Shown: positions 8,901-15,729 of the stretch, in pieces
Numbering within the stretch: the stretch's first letter is position 1
Layout: each line of letters begins with the position of its first letter
Assembly: GCF_029889845.1 (NCBI RefSeq)
Contig: NZ_JARANV010000002.1
Span: forward strand, 62,001-126,000
Origin: Halomonas sp. 25-S5
GTDB taxonomy: Bacteria; Pseudomonadota; Gammaproteobacteria; Pseudomonadales; Halomonadaceae
Direction: 5' to 3'
Length of the DNA stretch: 64,000 nucleotides
Notes under the pieces: model-generated
What the model was told of the DNA's origin: nothing
Database searches by the model: none
The model's input: the letters and a program-made list of their open reading frames with translations, nothing else
Made by a program: the position numbers and the translations under genes

Positions 8901-9124
8901 TCGATGGTGTCGACGGCGGTCTCCATCTCGCGGACTTCGCGCACCAGCTCGGCGGCCTTGCCGGCGATGCGCCGGAAGTCTTCGTTGTCGGCATCGAGGA
9001 CCTTGACCAGTTCGCCGACGAAGGCATTCTCGTCGACGATGTAGTGGTCACTGATGCGTACGAAGAGAGTGTCGAGCTCCTGGCGCCAGGTGCTGGCGTC
9101 GAGCATGTTGTTGGCGTTGAGCAT
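5933..9124 (-). CDS. putA: PutA, bifunctional proline dehydrogenase / glutamate semialdehyde dehydrogenase
   Basis: 1063 residues. The flavin-dependent proline dehydrogenase barrel spans roughly residues 180-500 with VKGAYWD at 363-369 and YCRIYAPVGAHKELLPYLVR then LLENGANSSFVHQ at about 462-494. The NAD-dependent P5C dehydrogenase spans about 560-1050 with PWNFP (712-716), catalytic Glu816 (AETGG) and catalytic Cys850 (SAGQRCSALR). It converts proline to glutamate, with substrate channelling. It lacks the N-terminal ribbon-helix-helix domain of E. coli PutA (1320 residues), so it should not repress its own operon. An AGGGGA ribosome-binding site precedes the ATG. A long open frame on the opposite strand is a coding shadow. 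Confidence 0.97.
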   Translation of the reverse strand: MLNANNMLDASTWRQELDTLFVRISDHYIVDENAFVGELVKVLDADNEDFRRIAGKAAELVREVREMETAVDTIDELLQQYSLDTHEGLMLMCLAEAMLRIPDKATADALIEDKLGPADWQAHIGKSESWMVNASTWGLLMTGRVVTMDKPREGKPSSFINKMVNRMGEPVIRRAMVEAMKIMGRQFVLGRDIDEALKRSKPLFDKGYTYSYDMLGEAARTRADAKRYFEDYARAIEQVGKTSKTLSSKTPSPSVSIKLSALHPRYEFGRREQVLRELVDSVRELAALARERNVAVTIDAEEVDRLEISLEVFRAVYESETCKGWGHFGLVVQAYAKRALPVLHYINRLAESQGDEIPLRLVKGAYWDTEVKESQQLGVDGYPVFTRKASTDVAYLVCARFLLSDETRGRIFPQFATHNAHTISTILELANEATRAFEFQRLHGMGEALYDAALKRAPEGTYCRIYAPVGAHKELLPYLVRRLLENGANSSFVHQLVDPKVPVESLCVHPVDTLRQYGSYANPQIPLPTDIYGPKRRNSRGFDLNIRSQYQPLMDAMATTMDKTWQAAPLLAFEVKADPANTHEVTCPYDRRHQVGTIQWTTREQAGKALDAAWAAFPRWEATPVAERAAIVRRLGDLMEEHMAELMTLCSREGGKLLTDGIDEVREAVDFCRYYAMKAEELFAEPTRLPGPTGESNDLMMGGKGVFAAISPWNFPVAIFCGQLVAAAVAGNTVLAKPAEQTSLIAHRVIELLFEAGMPRDVVQLLPGDGPTVGSVLTSDPRITGVVFTGGTDTAQIINRALAARDNAPLPTLIAETGGMNAMIVDSTALPEQVVVDAVRSAFQSAGQRCSALRVLYLQENVADRVIEILRGAIDELQVGDPRDLGTDVGPVIDEDARQGLTAHIDRLKGEGRLVAETRLDPAQTADGTFVAPAAFEIDGIEALEREQFGPVLHIVRYKASEIDRVVDAINGRGYGLTFGVHSRNESFAEQIARKVRVGNVYVNRNIIGAVVGVQPFGGQGLSGTGPKAGGPHYLLRFATEKTVTVNTAALGGNASLLALGDE

Positions 9125-9243
9125 CTAGGTCCCCTGGTTGTCACCCGTCGTCAGAGGGCAGGACCCGGCCGCTATGGCGAAGAGTTGCAGGCGGGCGCGG
9201 GGCATTCAATGAGGGTAGGGCGGTAGGCGCTGTCTTGCTTGCC

Positions 9244-9262
9244 GAAATCCCGGCCCGATTTC
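9244..9262. promoter_or_regulatory. Inverted repeat upstream of putA (candidate operator)
   Basis: GAAATC-N7-GATTTC, perfect 6-bp arms, 120 bp upstream of the putA start and between putA and the AraC-type gene. It is a plausible regulator site, but AraC proteins more often bind direct repeats, so the assignment is only a suggestion. Confidence 0.35.
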
Positions 9263-9311
9263 ACGATTCCACGGTTTTTGGCCGCGGCAGGATTGAAGTT
9301 TCGACCTTCGT

Positions 9312-10112
9312 CTAGCGACATGGGGCGGGCGAAGCGAGCCGTTGGCCCTGGACGCGGCGCAACTGGCTGGGAGGGTGACCGAAGGCCTGGCGGCAGGCCC
9401 GCGACAGGGCGCTCTGGCTGGTGAAGCCGGTCAGGGCGGCGATCTCGGAGAGCGGCAGATGGCTCTGCTTCAGCATCTGCCTGGCGCAATCCAGTCGGCG
9501 GCGCATCACGTACTGCCAGGGGGAGAGGCCCGTGCGTTGGCGGAAGCGTTCGCTGAAGTGCGTCTCGCTCAGGCAGGCCACGGCGGCCAGGTCGGCCACG
9601 CGCAGTCGGCTGCCCAGGTGGTGGTCGATGAAGCGGTCGAGGGCAGCCAGGTCGAGGGCGCGACCCGGCGCCGGCGACTCGGCAGCCAGCCGGGCATGCA
9701 GGGAGCCCAGCAGGGTGCCGGCCAGACGCTCGTTGTGGATGGGGTCGATGGGCGCCTGGCGAGAGAGCAGGCTCAGTTCCTGGAGCAGGAAGTCCAGGTA
9801 GTGGCGCAGCGAGGTGTCGAGCGCAAAGAAGCGCGGGGCATCGAACAGCCGCACCAGTTCGTGGTGATGCCCGGTGACCGCGAAGGCATCGCTGGGCAGG
9901 TCGAGGATCAGCTGGCGGTTGTCGCCGGTCCCGGCATAGTGGTGCAGGTGGTTGGCCGGCACGATACATCCCGAGCCGGCCGCGATGGAGCCCCCGAGCC
10001 CCTCGATCTCGAACTCCGCCTCGCCGCGTAGGCCGATCACGATCTGATGGAAATCGTGGGCATGGTGGTGGATCGCGGTGTCGAGCGGGATCTGGCGGAT
10101 GGCACTGGTCAT
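9312..10112 (-). CDS. AraC-family transcriptional regulator, likely of the put operon
   Basis: 266 residues from the ATG at 10112, which has a GGAGG ribosome-binding site; an in-frame ATG at 10133 is less well placed. The N-terminal half is a cupin-like effector domain (HHHAHDFHQIVIGLRGEAEF). The C-terminal third is the AraC double helix-turn-helix (LRVADLAAVACLSETHFSER; then LPLSEIAALTGFTSQSALSR). It lies just upstream of putA on the same strand with a 187-bp gap. Because this PutA has no DNA-binding domain, a dedicated activator is expected and this is the obvious candidate; that is inference from position. Confidence 0.88.
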   Translation of the reverse strand: MTSAIRQIPLDTAIHHHAHDFHQIVIGLRGEAEFEIEGLGGSIAAGSGCIVPANHLHHYAGTGDNRQLILDLPSDAFAVTGHHHELVRLFDAPRFFALDTSLRHYLDFLLQELSLLSRQAPIDPIHNERLAGTLLGSLHARLAAESPAPGRALDLAALDRFIDHHLGSRLRVADLAAVACLSETHFSERFRQRTGLSPWQYVMRRRLDCARQMLKQSHLPLSEIAALTGFTSQSALSRACRQAFGHPPSQLRRVQGQRLASPAPCR

Positions 10113-10182
10113 GGATGGCCTCCGGCTGGGCATGTCAGGGGCATGACACCACAGTCTACCGGATGCTTCATCAACGCTGGGC

Positions 10183-10548
10183 TCAGTCCTGGCGGCGCTG
10201 CAGCGAGGTATGCGCCGCCAAGTGGTCGCGGAGTGCCGCGAGTTCCTCCTGGCCGATGGTGTCGAGCAGCGGCTTGCCGCGGGTCACACGGCCATGTCGC
10301 CCGTGTTCGTCCATCAAGCGCTGGGCGCGGCGACGGATCCCGTCCAAATAGTCGTTATGCCGGATCGGGTAGCCGATGATGGTGTTCCATTCGGTCTCGC
10401 CGACGCGACTCTCCAGGGCCTTGTCGAATAGCTCCAGCAGGTGCTCGGGCTCGGTGCGGTAGCGCGGAGTCCCGGAGAGCATCAGCAGGGCGATCATGCC
10501 GCCGAAGATGACCAGGCAGACGACGAGGACCAGCAGGAACAGGGCCAT
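10183..10548 (-). CDS. Membrane-anchored hypothetical protein
   Basis: 121 residues starting MALFLLVLVVCLVIFGGMIA, one N-terminal membrane helix (about residues 2-26), then a hydrophilic helical domain containing EWNTIIGYPIRHNDYLDGIR. The frame is open upstream to 10680, but the ATG at 10548 gives the anchor at the N-terminus and was chosen. I do not recognise the family. It sits between the AraC-type gene and a degraded enzyme gene; no operon is evident. Confidence 0.6.
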   Translation of the reverse strand: MALFLLVLVVCLVIFGGMIALLMLSGTPRYRTEPEHLLELFDKALESRVGETEWNTIIGYPIRHNDYLDGIRRRAQRLMDEHGRHGRVTRGKPLLDTIGQEELAALRDHLAAHTSLQRRQD

Positions 10549-10607
10549 GGTTCGCGACTCCGGATGGCCGGGCCCGGTCGCTGCCGGGCCCGGTGGTGCG
10601 CGGGGTG

Positions 10608-10856
10608 TCAGGGCATCGGGATGTCGAGGATCTGGCGGGCCTGCTGCCAGGTGGCGACAGGTCGACCATGTTGCTCGCACATCTCGGCGACGCGTTGGAC
10701 AAGGGCCGCATTGGAGGGTGCCAGGGTGTCCTTGTCAAGGCGCACGTTGTCTTCCACTCCCGTACGGGTATAACCAACGGCGGCGATCGACCCCTCGTTG
10801 AGGGTCTCCTGGTGGGCGCCTATCTCGGCGCCGCACCACCGGGAGTCAGGTGCCAT
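10608..10856 (-). pseudogene. C-terminal remnant of a beta-keto acid cleavage enzyme (BKACE, DUF849)
   Basis: About 82 codons match the end of BKACE/DUF849 enzymes: GAEIGAHQETLNEGSIAA, TRTGVEDNVRLDKDTLAPSN, and CEQHGRPVATWQQARQIL. These enzymes have about 270-310 residues and use acetyl-CoA to cleave beta-keto acids such as 3-dehydrocarnitine. The N-terminal two thirds, including the zinc ligands, are absent upstream, and the expected GGH before the VRxG segment reads VGY. It is therefore a truncated relic. The frame stays open to 10961 but the extension shows no similarity. Confidence 0.7.
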
Positions 10857-10996
10857 GCTCGACACGCATCCTTTTTTGATGGTATTTGCTCGGCAGCGCG
10901 CTTGTGATGCTAACGGAAAAAAAATCAATAGCTTATGGCCATCGAGAATGGCATGGCGCAAGGCGAGGAAAGAAAGCGGTGCGGGTAGGGTGGGCC

Positions 10997-11070
10997 TGGA
11001 GCGGGTGAAGGGAATCGAACCCTCGTCTTAAGCTTGGGAAGCTTCTGCTCTACCATTGAGCTACACCCGC
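10997..11070 (-). tRNA. tRNA-Gly (anticodon CCC)
   Basis: The reverse strand folds as a cloverleaf: acceptor GCGGGTG / CACCCGC, D-arm GCTCAATGGTAGAGC, anticodon loop TTCCCAA giving CCC, T-arm AGGGTTCGATTCCCT, discriminator T and encoded CCA. It closely resembles the E. coli CCC-reading glycine tRNA. Confidence 0.95.
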
Positions 11071-11082
11071 GAGGCGATTTCG

Positions 11083-11112
11083 ATAGTAAAACCAATCGGT
11101 TAGCCTTTGCAA
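11083..11112 (-). promoter_or_regulatory. Sigma-70 promoter of tRNA-Gly
   Basis: On the minus strand TTGCAA (11112-11107), an 18-nt spacer and TACTAT (11088-11083), 13 bp before the mature tRNA 5' end. Confidence 0.6.
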
Positions 11113-11149
11113 GCCGTTGCGGAAGTTTTTTGCTTCCTCCCCGCTAAGT

Positions 11150-11360
11150 CGCTGTTTTTCTCTGTCTTACCGATAGGTATAAGAGGTTGGTGCGCCCGGA
11201 GAGCGTCCCGTCACCGATATTTTATGACTGCCTGACGAACTTTTCTCCGTGGCGCTGTCTGAATGAGCGTAGGCAGCAACGCGATAGCAGTCGCTAACAC
11301 TGTTGCCTCAGCTTGCACTTTCGATTTTGCCGCCCCATGCCTCATGGGGCGGCTTTTCTT
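11150..11360 (+). ncRNA. Candidate small RNA ending at an orphan terminator
   Basis: The 369 bp between the minus-strand tRNA-Gly and the minus-strand CBS gene contain no convincing ORF, but end in a strong plus-strand intrinsic terminator (11329-11357). No plus-strand gene lies upstream that would need it, so a short untranslated transcript is the simplest explanation. A possible -10 (TATAAG, near 11177) has no good -35. The 5' boundary given here is a guess. Confidence 0.4.
11329..11357 (+). terminator. Strong intrinsic terminator with no upstream gene
   Basis: Stem GCCGCCCCATG / CATGGGGCGGC with loop CCT, directly followed by TTTTCTTT. The T-run is only on the plus strand, so it does not serve the minus-strand CBS gene. 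Confidence 0.85.
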
Positions 11361-11439
11361 TGTCGCCGCCCCTTTCCGTATCCCGGAAACGACGACACCC
11401 GGCGCCGGGCCGGGTGTCCAGGGAGAGGGGCAGGGCGGT

Positions 11440-11847
11440 TCAGGTGTGGCGCATGCGCAGCAGCGCGCTGAGCACGTCGCGGCGGGTGACGATGCCCACC
11501 AGTCGGCCTTGCTCGACCACCGGGTAGACCTTGGGCTTGGCGCCGAGCATCTCCTGGGCCAGGTCGGTGATGCTCTTGTTGGGCGGTACCGAGAGCACCT
11601 CGTTGCGCATCAGTTCCCGAACCAGCGGCGGCTCATCGTTGAGGTAGGAGCTTTCCAGCACCTTGCCCATCACGTCCTGTTCGGAGATGAAGCCGATCAG
11701 GTGGTCCCGCTCGTCGACCACGGGCACCCCGGGCAGGCGATGCAGCGCCAGGCCCTCGGCCAGGGTGGAGACCGAGGTCTTGCCGGTGACCCGGTAGCAA
11801 TCGCGGGACATGATCTCGCGCACGATGGTAGGGGCCTTGTTGGGCAT
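11440..11847 (-). CDS. CBS-domain-pair protein
   Basis: 135 residues beginning MPNKAPTIVREIMSRDCYRV. Two CBS motifs make one Bateman module: residues about 8-60 (LHRLPGVPVVDERDHLIGFI) and 75-130 (KVYPVVEQGRLVGIVTRRDV). Such stand-alone modules bind adenine nucleotides and act as sensors. Start 11847 has AAGGAGA upstream; a longer open frame to 11979 lacks a ribosome-binding site. Monocistronic, divergent from the Pmp3-like gene. The specific partner cannot be inferred. Confidence 0.88.
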   Translation of the reverse strand: MPNKAPTIVREIMSRDCYRVTGKTSVSTLAEGLALHRLPGVPVVDERDHLIGFISEQDVMGKVLESSYLNDEPPLVRELMRNEVLSVPPNKSITDLAQEMLGAKPKVYPVVEQGRLVGIVTRRDVLSALLRMRHT

Positions 11848-12113
11848 GGCGTGTCTCCTTGTGCCGGACAGTAATGGCCTGGGCTGCAGCCAGCGTTCGC
11901 GATGCCAGGCACGGGCCGCAGCCGTATCTCGTCTCCAGCATAGCCGACTCGCGGGAATCGCCGGTACGCGAGCCGCCAACGTTTCTCCACGCTGGCCAGG
12001 GCCTTGGGCCAGCGGTCGGGAACCCGGCCTCGGTTACCGGTTCCAATGTGTCACACTCTGGAGAACACGGGCCGGCCGTGGCGCCGGCATGCAACGATCA
12101 ATGGAGCTGCCTC

Positions 12114-12629
12114 ATGGATGCTCGGGAGTACATGGCCAGAAAGGGGCTGGACGGCGAGCGTGACCAGGAGCGCCCCAACACCCTGGAGGAGAAGGCCTGG
12201 TCGCGGGCACGGGAAGCCGGGGAACACCGCCCCCGTGCGGGGACACCCTTCGACTGGGAGGAGTGGGAGCGCTACCACGAGACCCTGGCCGAAGGCGCCG
12301 GCACCCTCGACCAGAAGATCGACCACGAGGCTCATCGCCGGGCGCTCGAACACGAGTCCCGGGAGGCCGTTCAGCACTTCACCCCGGCGGCGGGCGACCG
12401 GGCCCGGGTCGACCGGACACCGGCATCGTCTGAGCGGGACGAAGGGCAGGCGCCGGCCGCCGAGCCGCGGCTCGGCCTGCATGTCCTGGCGGTGCTGCTG
12501 CCGCCGCTGGCCGTCGGTCTCTCGCAAGGTGGCAAGGGGCGGGTGGCGGCCAGCCTGGCACTGACCCTGCTGGGCTGGCTGCCCGGGGTCGTGCATGCGC
12601 TGTGGTGGCTGCGCCGCGCCCCGCATTGA
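12114..12629 (+). CDS. Pmp3/YqaE-type membrane protein with a long hydrophilic N-terminal extension
   Basis: 171 residues from ATG 12114 (GGAG 7 nt upstream). Residues 1-115 are strongly charged and rich in Glu, Arg and His (MDAREYMARKGLDGERDQER...). The last ~50 residues match the Pmp3/YqaE fold: LHVLAVLLPPLAVGLSQGGK then LALTLLGWLPGVVHALWWL, two membrane helices with the LLPPL and GWLPG motifs. Pmp3 proteins are usually about 52 residues and linked to salt and membrane-potential stress, so the extension makes this about three times the standard length. Function is inferred from the C-terminal domain only. Confidence 0.75.
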   Translation: MDAREYMARKGLDGERDQERPNTLEEKAWSRAREAGEHRPRAGTPFDWEEWERYHETLAEGAGTLDQKIDHEAHRRALEHESREAVQHFTPAAGDRARVDRTPASSERDEGQAPAAEPRLGLHVLAVLLPPLAVGLSQGGKGRVAASLALTLLGWLPGVVHALWWLRRAPH

Positions 12630-12674
12630 TGGGGCGGATCACGCCGACGGGCTTTGTTCTGCGCCCACGCCGGG

Positions 12675-12680
12675 TATAAT
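12675..12680 (+). promoter_or_regulatory. -10 box (TATAAT) of the EamA gene
   Basis: An exact TATAAT 34 bp before the chosen TTG start. The -35 region reads only TTTGTT (16-nt spacer), so the promoter relies mainly on its -10. Confidence 0.5.
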
Positions 12681-12713
12681 CGGTGTCAACTCACTAATCA
12701 GCAGGAGTTGACC

Positions 12714-13583
12714 TTGGGTCTTCTCGTCGGTGTCACCGCCCTCTGGGCGTTCTCGTTCTCGTTGATCGGCGTCTACCTGGCCGGCCAGGTGGACAGCTAC
12801 TTCGCGGTCCTGATGCGGATCGGTTTGGCGACGCTGGTCTTCCTGCCGTTCCTGCGGCCCTCGCTGCTGCGCGGCCGCCAGCGGCTCGCGCTGATGGGGC
12901 TGGGGGCGGTGCAGTTGGGCGTGATGTATATCTTCTTCTATCAGTCCTTCCTGCTGCTCTCGGTGCCGGAGGTGCTGCTGTTCACCATCTTCACGCCGAT
13001 CTACATTGCCCTGCTCGACGATGCCCTCTTCGGGCGCTTCACGCCCTTCTATCTGGTGACCGCATCGCTGGCGGTGCTGGGCGCGGCGATAATCCGCTAC
13101 CAGGGTCTCGATAGCGGTTTCTGGACGGGCTTCCTGGTGGTCCAGGGGGCCAATCTCTGCTTCGCCCTGGGGCAGGTGGGCTATCGGCGCCTATCGGCGG
13201 GCCTGCCCGCCTCGCTGCCCCGTCACAGTGTGTTCGGATGGTTCTACCTCGGCGCGCTGGCGGTGGCCGTGCCTGCCTTCGCGCTGCTGGGCAATGCCGC
13301 GGCACTGCCGGCTTCCGGGGTCCAGTGGGGCGTGCTGCTGTGGCTGGGGCTGGTGGCCTCGGGCCTGGGCTACTTCCTGTGGAACCTGGGGGCCACCCGG
13401 GTCGATGCCGGAGCCCTGGCGATCATGAACAATGCCCTGATCCCCGCCGGCCTGCTGGTCAACCTGGTGATCTGGAACCGCGATGCCGACCTCGCGCGCC
13501 TGGGACTGGGGGGGGCCATCATCGTCGGCTCGCTGGCGCTCAACGAGTGGTGGCTGAAGCGCCGCAGCCTCAAGGCAGCCTGA
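12714..13583 (+). CDS. EamA family (drug/metabolite superfamily) transporter
   Basis: About 289 residues, ten predicted membrane helices in two EamA repeats (first LLVGVTALWAFSFSLIGVYL, second from GFWTGFLVVQGANLCFALGQ). I chose a TTG start at 12714 because AGGAG lies 6 nt upstream and it removes a hydrophilic extension; the frame is open to 12654. The pattern (VPEVLLFTIFTPIYIALLDD) resembles the carboxylate/amino acid/amine exporter subgroup, but substrate cannot be read from sequence. It stands 66 bp before nadK. Confidence 0.85.
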   Translation: MGLLVGVTALWAFSFSLIGVYLAGQVDSYFAVLMRIGLATLVFLPFLRPSLLRGRQRLALMGLGAVQLGVMYIFFYQSFLLLSVPEVLLFTIFTPIYIALLDDALFGRFTPFYLVTASLAVLGAAIIRYQGLDSGFWTGFLVVQGANLCFALGQVGYRRLSAGLPASLPRHSVFGWFYLGALAVAVPAFALLGNAAALPASGVQWGVLLWLGLVASGLGYFLWNLGATRVDAGALAIMNNALIPAGLLVNLVIWNRDADLARLGLGGAIIVGSLALNEWWLKRRSLKAA

Positions 13584-13649
13584 CCAACGCGTTTGCCCGC
13601 CTCGTGGCCAGTCGCCATACTGAGCGGCCGCGAAGCGAGAGGCCTGCGC

Positions 13650-14531
13650 ATGCCAACCTTCAAGAACATCGGTCTGATCGGTCGCCTGGGCAGTGCCAAT
13701 GTGGTCGACACCCTCAAGCGCCTGATCCGCTTCCTCGACGCCGGTGGCTATCATGTCATCATCGAGGACAGGACCGCCACGGTACTGCTTGACCATGGCC
13801 ATCCCGAGGCCAGTCGACGCCTGCTCGGCGAGCTCTGCGACCTGGTGATCGTGGTCGGTGGCGACGGCAGCCTGCTCGGCGCCGCCCGTACCCTCTGCCA
13901 CAGCGGCACCCTGGTGCTGGGCGTCAACCGCGGTCGCCTGGGCTTTCTCACCGACATCTCGCCCGACGAGATCGAGGCGCGTGTCGGCGAGGTGCTCGAG
14001 GGCCGCTATGAGCTCGAGGAGCGCTTCTTGCTGGATGCCGAGCTCTACCGGGGCGACGTCCAGGTCGGCAATGGCGATGCCCTCAACGAGGTCGTGCTGC
14101 ATCCGGGGAAGGCGGTGCGCATGATAGAGTTCGAGCTGTTCATCGACGACCAGTTCGTCTACAGCCAGCGCAGCGACGGCCTGATCATCGCCACGCCCAC
14201 CGGCTCCACGGCCTATGCGCTCTCCGGCGGCGGGCCGATCATGCATCCCAAGCTCGATGTCATCACCCTGGTCCCGATGTTCCCGCATACCCTGTCGAGC
14301 CGCCCCATCGCCATCGATGCCGCCAGCGAGATCCGCATCCATATCGGCGAGACCAACCAGACCTATCCGCATATCAGCTGCGATGGCCAGACCCGCGCGG
14401 TGGCCAAGCCCGATGATGTGCTGGTGATCCGGCGCAAGCCCCGGCGGGTGCAGCTGGTCCATCCGCTGGGCCACAACTTCTACGAGGTCCTGCGCAGCAA
14501 GCTGGGCTGGAGCAATCGCCTGGGGGACTGA
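13650..14531 (+). CDS. nadK: NadK, NAD kinase
   Basis: 293 residues starting MPTFKNIGLIGRLGSANVVD. It carries the NAD kinase signatures VVGGDGSLLGAAR (about 62-74), the NE motif (GDALNEVVLH) and TPTGSTAYALSGGGPI (about 175-190). The enzyme phosphorylates NAD to NADP. Length equals the E. coli enzyme (292). A frame upstream to 13593 lacks similarity. A metallophosphoesterase gene follows after 15 bp, so the two are likely co-transcribed. Confidence 0.97.
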   Translation: MPTFKNIGLIGRLGSANVVDTLKRLIRFLDAGGYHVIIEDRTATVLLDHGHPEASRRLLGELCDLVIVVGGDGSLLGAARTLCHSGTLVLGVNRGRLGFLTDISPDEIEARVGEVLEGRYELEERFLLDAELYRGDVQVGNGDALNEVVLHPGKAVRMIEFELFIDDQFVYSQRSDGLIIATPTGSTAYALSGGGPIMHPKLDVITLVPMFPHTLSSRPIAIDAASEIRIHIGETNQTYPHISCDGQTRAVAKPDDVLVIRRKPRRVQLVHPLGHNFYEVLRSKLGWSNRLGD

Positions 14532-14546
14532 GGTGAGGAGAGCGAC

Positions 14547-15551
14547 GTGAGCATGCAAGGTGGCCTCGAAGGCTACGACCTGATCGGCGATGTCCACGGC
14601 TGCGGTGCGACCCTGGGCTCACTGCTCGAGCGGCTTGGCTACCATCGACGTGGCGGCGTCTATCGCCATCCGCGCCGCAAGGTGATCTTCCTCGGTGACC
14701 TGATCGACCGGGGGCCGCGCATCCGCCTGGCGGTCAGCATCGCCCGGCGGATGGTCGAGGAGGGGGAGGCCCACATCGTCATGGGCAACCACGAGGTCAA
14801 TGCCCTGGCCTACTGCCATCGAGCCCCGGGCGGCCTGGGGCGCGAGTGGCTGCGCGAGCACACGCCGCGCCACAATCGCATCATCCAGGAGACCCTGGAG
14901 CAGTACCGCGACCATCCCGAGGAGTGGGAGGAGGCGCTCGCCTGGTTCCTGGACATTCCCCTGTGTCTCGAACTCGACGGCCTGCGGGTGGTGCATGCCT
15001 GCTGGGACCCGCCGCTGGTGGAGGCGCTGCGCCGCGAGCATCCCGACGGCCGCATCGATGAGGCGTTCCTGGCCGCCTCTGTCGTGCCGGGAACCCTGGA
15101 GTTCCGCATCCTCGACCGCCTGACGCGGGGCACCCACCTGCCCCTGCCGGAGGGCATGGAGATCCAGTCGGGCGACGGCTTCACCCGGCGCAGCTTCCGG
15201 GCCCACTTCTGGGCCCGGCAGCCGCAGACCTGGGGCGACGTCATCTTCCAGCCGGACAACCTGCCCGATGACCTGGAGCGTCGCGAGCTCTCCGCGGAGG
15301 AGCGTTTGCGACTGAGTTACTATGGGCCCGAGCAGCCGCCGCTGTTCATCGGCCACTACTGGTGCGAGGGTATCCCGGCCCTGCCTGCCGCCAACGTCGC
15401 CTGCCTGGACTACAGCGCGGTCAAGTTCGGTCGCCTGGTGGCCTACCGCTGGAGCGGTGAGCCGACCCTCGATGCCAATCACTTCGTGTGGGTCCGCGTG
15501 CCTCGCGAGGAAGAGGCCCGGCCGCAGCCCTGGGAGATCGATTTCGATTGA
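14547..15551 (+). CDS. Metallophosphoesterase (PrpE/ApaH-like)
   Basis: 334 residues. The calcineurin-like metal-binding motifs are complete: DLIGDVHGCG (about 11-20), FLGDLIDRGP (about 49-58), GNHE (about 79-82) and a late GHYWCEG. The GTG at 14547 has GAGGAG 6 nt upstream; ATG at 14553 is the alternative. It resembles bacterial Ser/Thr or diadenosine-tetraphosphate phosphatases, but the true substrate is uncertain. It follows nadK by 15 bp and is closed by a terminator at 15647. Confidence 0.85.
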   Translation: MSMQGGLEGYDLIGDVHGCGATLGSLLERLGYHRRGGVYRHPRRKVIFLGDLIDRGPRIRLAVSIARRMVEEGEAHIVMGNHEVNALAYCHRAPGGLGREWLREHTPRHNRIIQETLEQYRDHPEEWEEALAWFLDIPLCLELDGLRVVHACWDPPLVEALRREHPDGRIDEAFLAASVVPGTLEFRILDRLTRGTHLPLPEGMEIQSGDGFTRRSFRAHFWARQPQTWGDVIFQPDNLPDDLERRELSAEERLRLSYYGPEQPPLFIGHYWCEGIPALPAANVACLDYSAVKFGRLVAYRWSGEPTLDANHFVWVRVPREEEARPQPWEIDFD

Positions 15552-15646
15552 TACAATTCATTACAAGAAAGTCATGTCATCGGGCTGAACTCTCGCCCAC
15601 CCACGCCATCAGAGTAGGTGTTCCCTTGAATGATCCCTTGCTCTTG

Positions 15647-15674
15647 TCCGGCGGCCCCCTCCGCCGGACTTTTT
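15647..15674 (+). terminator. Intrinsic terminator after the metallophosphoesterase gene
   Basis: Stem TCCGGCGG / CCGCCGGA, loop CCCCCT, followed by CTTTTTCTTT, 95 bp past the stop. The spacer holds no convincing ORF. Confidence 0.85.
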
Positions 15675-15729
15675 CTTTGTGTGGCCTGCACGCGCCGTCA
15701 CGCCGGGCTCGTCACCTGCTGGAGAGGCC

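Noticed and set aside
6026-9226. A 1066-codon open frame antisense to putA
   Set aside because: It mirrors the high-GC codon structure of putA, has low-complexity Gly/His/Leu composition and no recognisable domain; putA explains the sequence fully.
10608-10961. The 117-codon frame considered as an intact small gene
   Set aside because: Only its last 82 codons resemble a known family and they match just the C-terminal third of it; the first 35 codons look random.
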